Below, one piece after another: positions 61,001 through 64,000 of a DNA stretch of 64,000 bases. The position numbers were made by a program, and so were the translations under genes. Origin of the DNA: Drosophila persimilis (Eukaryota; Arthropoda; Insecta; Diptera; Drosophilidae); contig NW_020825343.1 in assembly GCF_003286085.1 (NCBI RefSeq), forward strand, positions 62,001 to 126,000, read 5' to 3'. How positions within the stretch are numbered: the stretch's first letter is position 1; each line of letters opens with the position of its first letter. Below the pieces are notes generated by a model. That model was not told the DNA's origin, searched no databases, and saw only the letters and a program-made list of their open reading frames with translations.

Positions 61001-64000
61001 CAGCGGCCGATCGGCGTGCGGCATGTCTTTTCGGGATGGGGCGAGTCCTGCCAATCGACTGCAATCCTGGGAGAGTAGGTCCTCCCCCGATCTGGCACTA
61101 TTTGACTAAAATATAGCCTTGCGAAGAGTTGGATTTGCGTATCTTTGAAATACTGGTATCTTCTGCACGCTATATCTCTGCAATACAGCGCCTGATCGGC
61201 GTGCGGCATGTCTTTTCGGGATGGGGCGAGTCCTGCCAATCGACTGTCATCGGAAATAAGGACATTCATTTCATCACGATTTTCGCAAAAAATCATGATG
61301 GTTACATCATTAAAATTGCCAAAAATCGGCCTCATTTTCGAGGTCGAGATTTTGATGCCGATCGACAGTCTGGACGATCACGATCCTGGGAGAGTAGGTC
61401 CTCCCCCGATCTGGCCCTATTTGACTGAAATATAGCATTCCGAAGAGTTGGATTTGCGTATCTTTGAGATACTGGTCTCTTCTGCACGCTATATCTCTGC
61501 AATACAGCGGCCGATCGGCGTGCGGCATGTCTTTTCGGGATGGGGCGAGTCCTGCCAATCGACTGTCATCGGAAAAAAGGACATCCATTTCATCGCGATT
61601 TTCGCAAAAAATCATGATGGTTACATCATTAAAATTGCCAAAAATCGGCCTCATTTTCGAGGTCGAGATTTTGATGCCGATCGACAGTCTGGACGATCAC
61701 GATCCTGGGAGAGTAGGTCCTCCCCCGATCTGGCCCTATTTGACTGAAATATAGCATTCCGAAGAGTTGGATTTGCGTATCTTTGAGATACTGGTCTCTT
61801 CTGCACGCTATATCTCTGCAATACAGCGGCCGATCGGCGTGCGGCATGTCTTTTCGGGATGGGGCGAGTCCTGCCAATCGACTGTCATCGGAAAAAAGGA
61901 CATCCATTTCATCGCGATTTTCGCAAAAAATCATGATGGTTACATCATTAAAATTGCCAAAAATCGGCCTCATTTTCGAGGCCGAGATTTTGATGCCGAT
62001 CGACAGTCTGGACGATCACGATCCTGGGAGAGTAGGTCCTCCCCCGATCTGGCCCTATTTGACTGAAATATAGCATTCCGAAGAGTTGGATTTACGTATT
62101 ATTGAGATACTGGTCTCTTCTGCACGCTATATCTCTGCAATACAGCGGCTGATCGGCGTGCGGCATGTCTTTTCGGGATGGGGCGAGTCCTGCCAATCGA
62201 CTGCAATCCTGGGAGAGTAGGTCCTCCCCCGATCTGGCCCTATTTGACTGAAATATAGCATTCCGAAGAGTTGGATTTGCGTATCTTTGAGATACTGGTC
62301 TCTTCTGCACGCTATATCTCTGCAATACAGCGGCCGATCGGCGTGCGGCATGTCTTTTCGGGATGGGGCGAGTCCTGCCAATCGACTGTCATCGGAAAAA
62401 AGGACATCCATTTCATCGCGATTTTCGCAAAAAATCATGATGGTTACATCATTAAAATTGCCAAAAATCGGCCTCATTTTCGAGGCCGAGATTTTGATGC
62501 CGATCGACAGTCTGGACGATCACGATCCTGGGAGAGTAGGTCCTCCCCCGATCTGGCCCTATTTGACTGAAATATAGCATTCCGAAGAGTTGGATTTACG
62601 TATTATTGAGATACTGGTCTCTTCTGCACGCTATATCTCTGCAATACAGCGGCTGATCGGCGTGCGGCATGTCTTTTCGGGATGGGGCGAGTCCTGCCAA
62701 TCGACTGCAATCCTGGGAGAGTAGGTCCTCCCCCGATCTGGCCCTATTTGACTGAAATATAGCATTCCGAAGAGTTGGATTTGCGTATCTTTGAGATACT
62801 GGTCTCTTCTGCACGCTATATCTCTGCAATACAGCGGCTGATCGGCGTGCGGCATGTCTTTTCGGGATGGGGCGAGTCCTGCCAATCGACTGCAATCCTG
62901 GGAGAGTAGGTCCTCCCCCGATCTGGCCCTATTTGACTGAAATATAGCATTCCGAAGAGTTGGATTTGCGTATCTTTGAAATACTGGTCTCTTCTGCACG
63001 CTATATCTCGGCAATACAGCGGCCGATCGGCGTGCGGCATGTCTTTTCGGGATGGGGCGAGTCCTGCCAATCGACTGCAATCCTGGGAGAGTAGGTCCTC
63101 CCCCGATCTGGCCCTATTTGACTGAAATATAGCATTCCGAAGAGTTGGATTTGCGTATCTTTGAAATACTGGTCTCTTCTGCACGCTATATCTCTGCAAT
63201 ACAGCGGCCGATCGGCGTGCGGCATGTCTTTTCGGGATGGGGCGAGTCCTGCCAATCGACTGTCATCGGAAAAAAGGACATCCATTTCATCGCGATTTTC
63301 GCAAAAAATCATGATGGTTACATCATTAAAATTGCCAAAAATCGGCCTCATTTTCGAGGCCGAGATTTTGATGCCGATCGACAGTCTGGACGATCACGAT
63401 CCTGGGAGAGTAGGTCCTCCCCCGATCTGGCCCTATTTGACTGAAATATAGCATTCCGAAGAGTTGGATTTACGTATTATTGAGATACTGGTCTCTTCTG
63501 CACGCTATATCTCTGCAATACAGCGGCTGATCGGCGTGCGGCATGTCTTTTCGGGATGGGGCGAGTCCTGCCAATCGACTGCAATCCTGGGAGAGTAGGT
63601 CCTCCCCCGATCTGGCCCTATTTGACTGAAATATAGCATTCCGAAGAGTTGGATTTGCGTATCTTTGAGATACTGGTCTCTTCTGCACGCTATATCTCTG
63701 CAATACAGCGGCCGATCGGCGTGCGGCATGTCTTTTCGGGATGGGGCGAGTCCTGCCAATCGACTGTCATCGGAAAAAAGGACATCCATTTCATCGCGAT
63801 TTTCGCAAAAAATCATGATGGTTACATCATTAAAATTGCCAAAAATCGGCCTCATTTTCGAGGCCGAGATTTTGATGCCGATCGACAGTCTGGACGATCA
63901 CGATCCTGGGAGAGTAGGTCCTCCCCCGATCTGGCCCTATTTGACTGAAATATAGCATTCCGAAGAGTTGGATTTACGTATTATTGAGATACTGGTCTCT
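58086..64000 (+). repeat. complex satellite array of 319-bp (L) and 185-bp (S) monomers
   Basis: The G of the word CCCCCGATCTGG (or a one-base variant) marks units at 58199, 58384, 58703, 58888, 59073, 59258, 59443, 59628, 59947, 60266, 60349, 60534, 60719, 60904, 61089, 61408, 61727, 62046, 62231, 62550, 62735, 62920, 63105, 63424, 63609 and 63928. This gives 15 intervals of exactly 185 bp, nine of exactly 319 bp and one of 83 bp. L equals S plus a 134-bp block inserted after CCAATCGACTG. Monomers are very similar. The array continues past the window end. Long open frames on both strands (up to 149 codons) arise from the low stop density of the monomer and do not represent a gene. I cannot name the satellite family. 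Confidence 0.95.

Noticed and set aside
58101-63955. Dozens of 75-149-codon ORFs on both strands of the array
   Set aside because: They repeat with the satellite period, which is not a multiple of three (185 and 319 bp). Frames therefore shift between monomers and no continuous protein can exist.
58086-64000. CRISPR-like array
   Set aside because: Units are near-identical throughout with no short-repeat/unique-spacer pattern, and the DNA is eukaryotic.

Overview
This window is Drosophila nuclear DNA, on a segment equivalent to D. melanogaster 67E-67F (3L, Muller element D). Short GT-AG introns of about 50-110 bp, A/C-rich untranslated sequence and dense GA/CA microsatellites point to a fly. 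The recognisable genes are tonalli (tna), a DDX42-type helicase, Blos4, a galla-2-type CIAO2B, OXA1L and a Cpr67Fa-type cuticle protein. The species cannot be fixed from sequence alone. An obscura-group fly is my guess, and there element D belongs to the X in some lineages.

Region 1 (1 to ~35.6 kb) is essentially non-coding. It looks like the 5' flank and very long 5' introns of tna. It holds many micro- and minisatellites, a strong candidate 5'UTR exon with a splice donor at 22312, one complete DINE-1/mini-me-like element (26847-27947) and one unexplained exon-like ORF on the minus strand (11203-11454).

Region 2 (35.6-51.1 kb) is compact and gene-dense: tna (+, nine coding exons, 1144 aa), the DDX42-like helicase (-, one coding exon), Blos4 (+, two exons), a secreted His/Glu-rich repeat protein (-), a putative 66-aa membrane microprotein followed 29 bp later by galla-2 (+), and OXA1L (-, three exons). 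The genes alternate in orientation with short spacers. They are housekeeping functions that happen to be neighbours: SUMO/chromatin, RNA helicase, lysosome-related organelle biogenesis, cytosolic Fe-S assembly and mitochondrial membrane insertion.

Region 3 (51.1-57.5 kb) is mostly intergenic. It has one RR-1 cuticle protein gene with a clear TATA/Inr promoter. It then has a ~2.15 kb near-palindrome (55308-57457): two convergent, broken copies of the 3' part of an unrecognised gene plus ~120-bp degenerate tandem repeats. This has the architecture of a long-hairpin RNA (endo-siRNA) locus or a foldback duplication.

Region 4 (57.7-64.0 kb, running off the end) is a complex satellite. It mixes 319-bp (L) and 185-bp (S) monomers that differ by one 134-bp block, with the beginnings of higher-order structure and an old, diverged, inverted L monomer at its edge. 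The palindrome next to the composite satellite is the most interesting part of the window.
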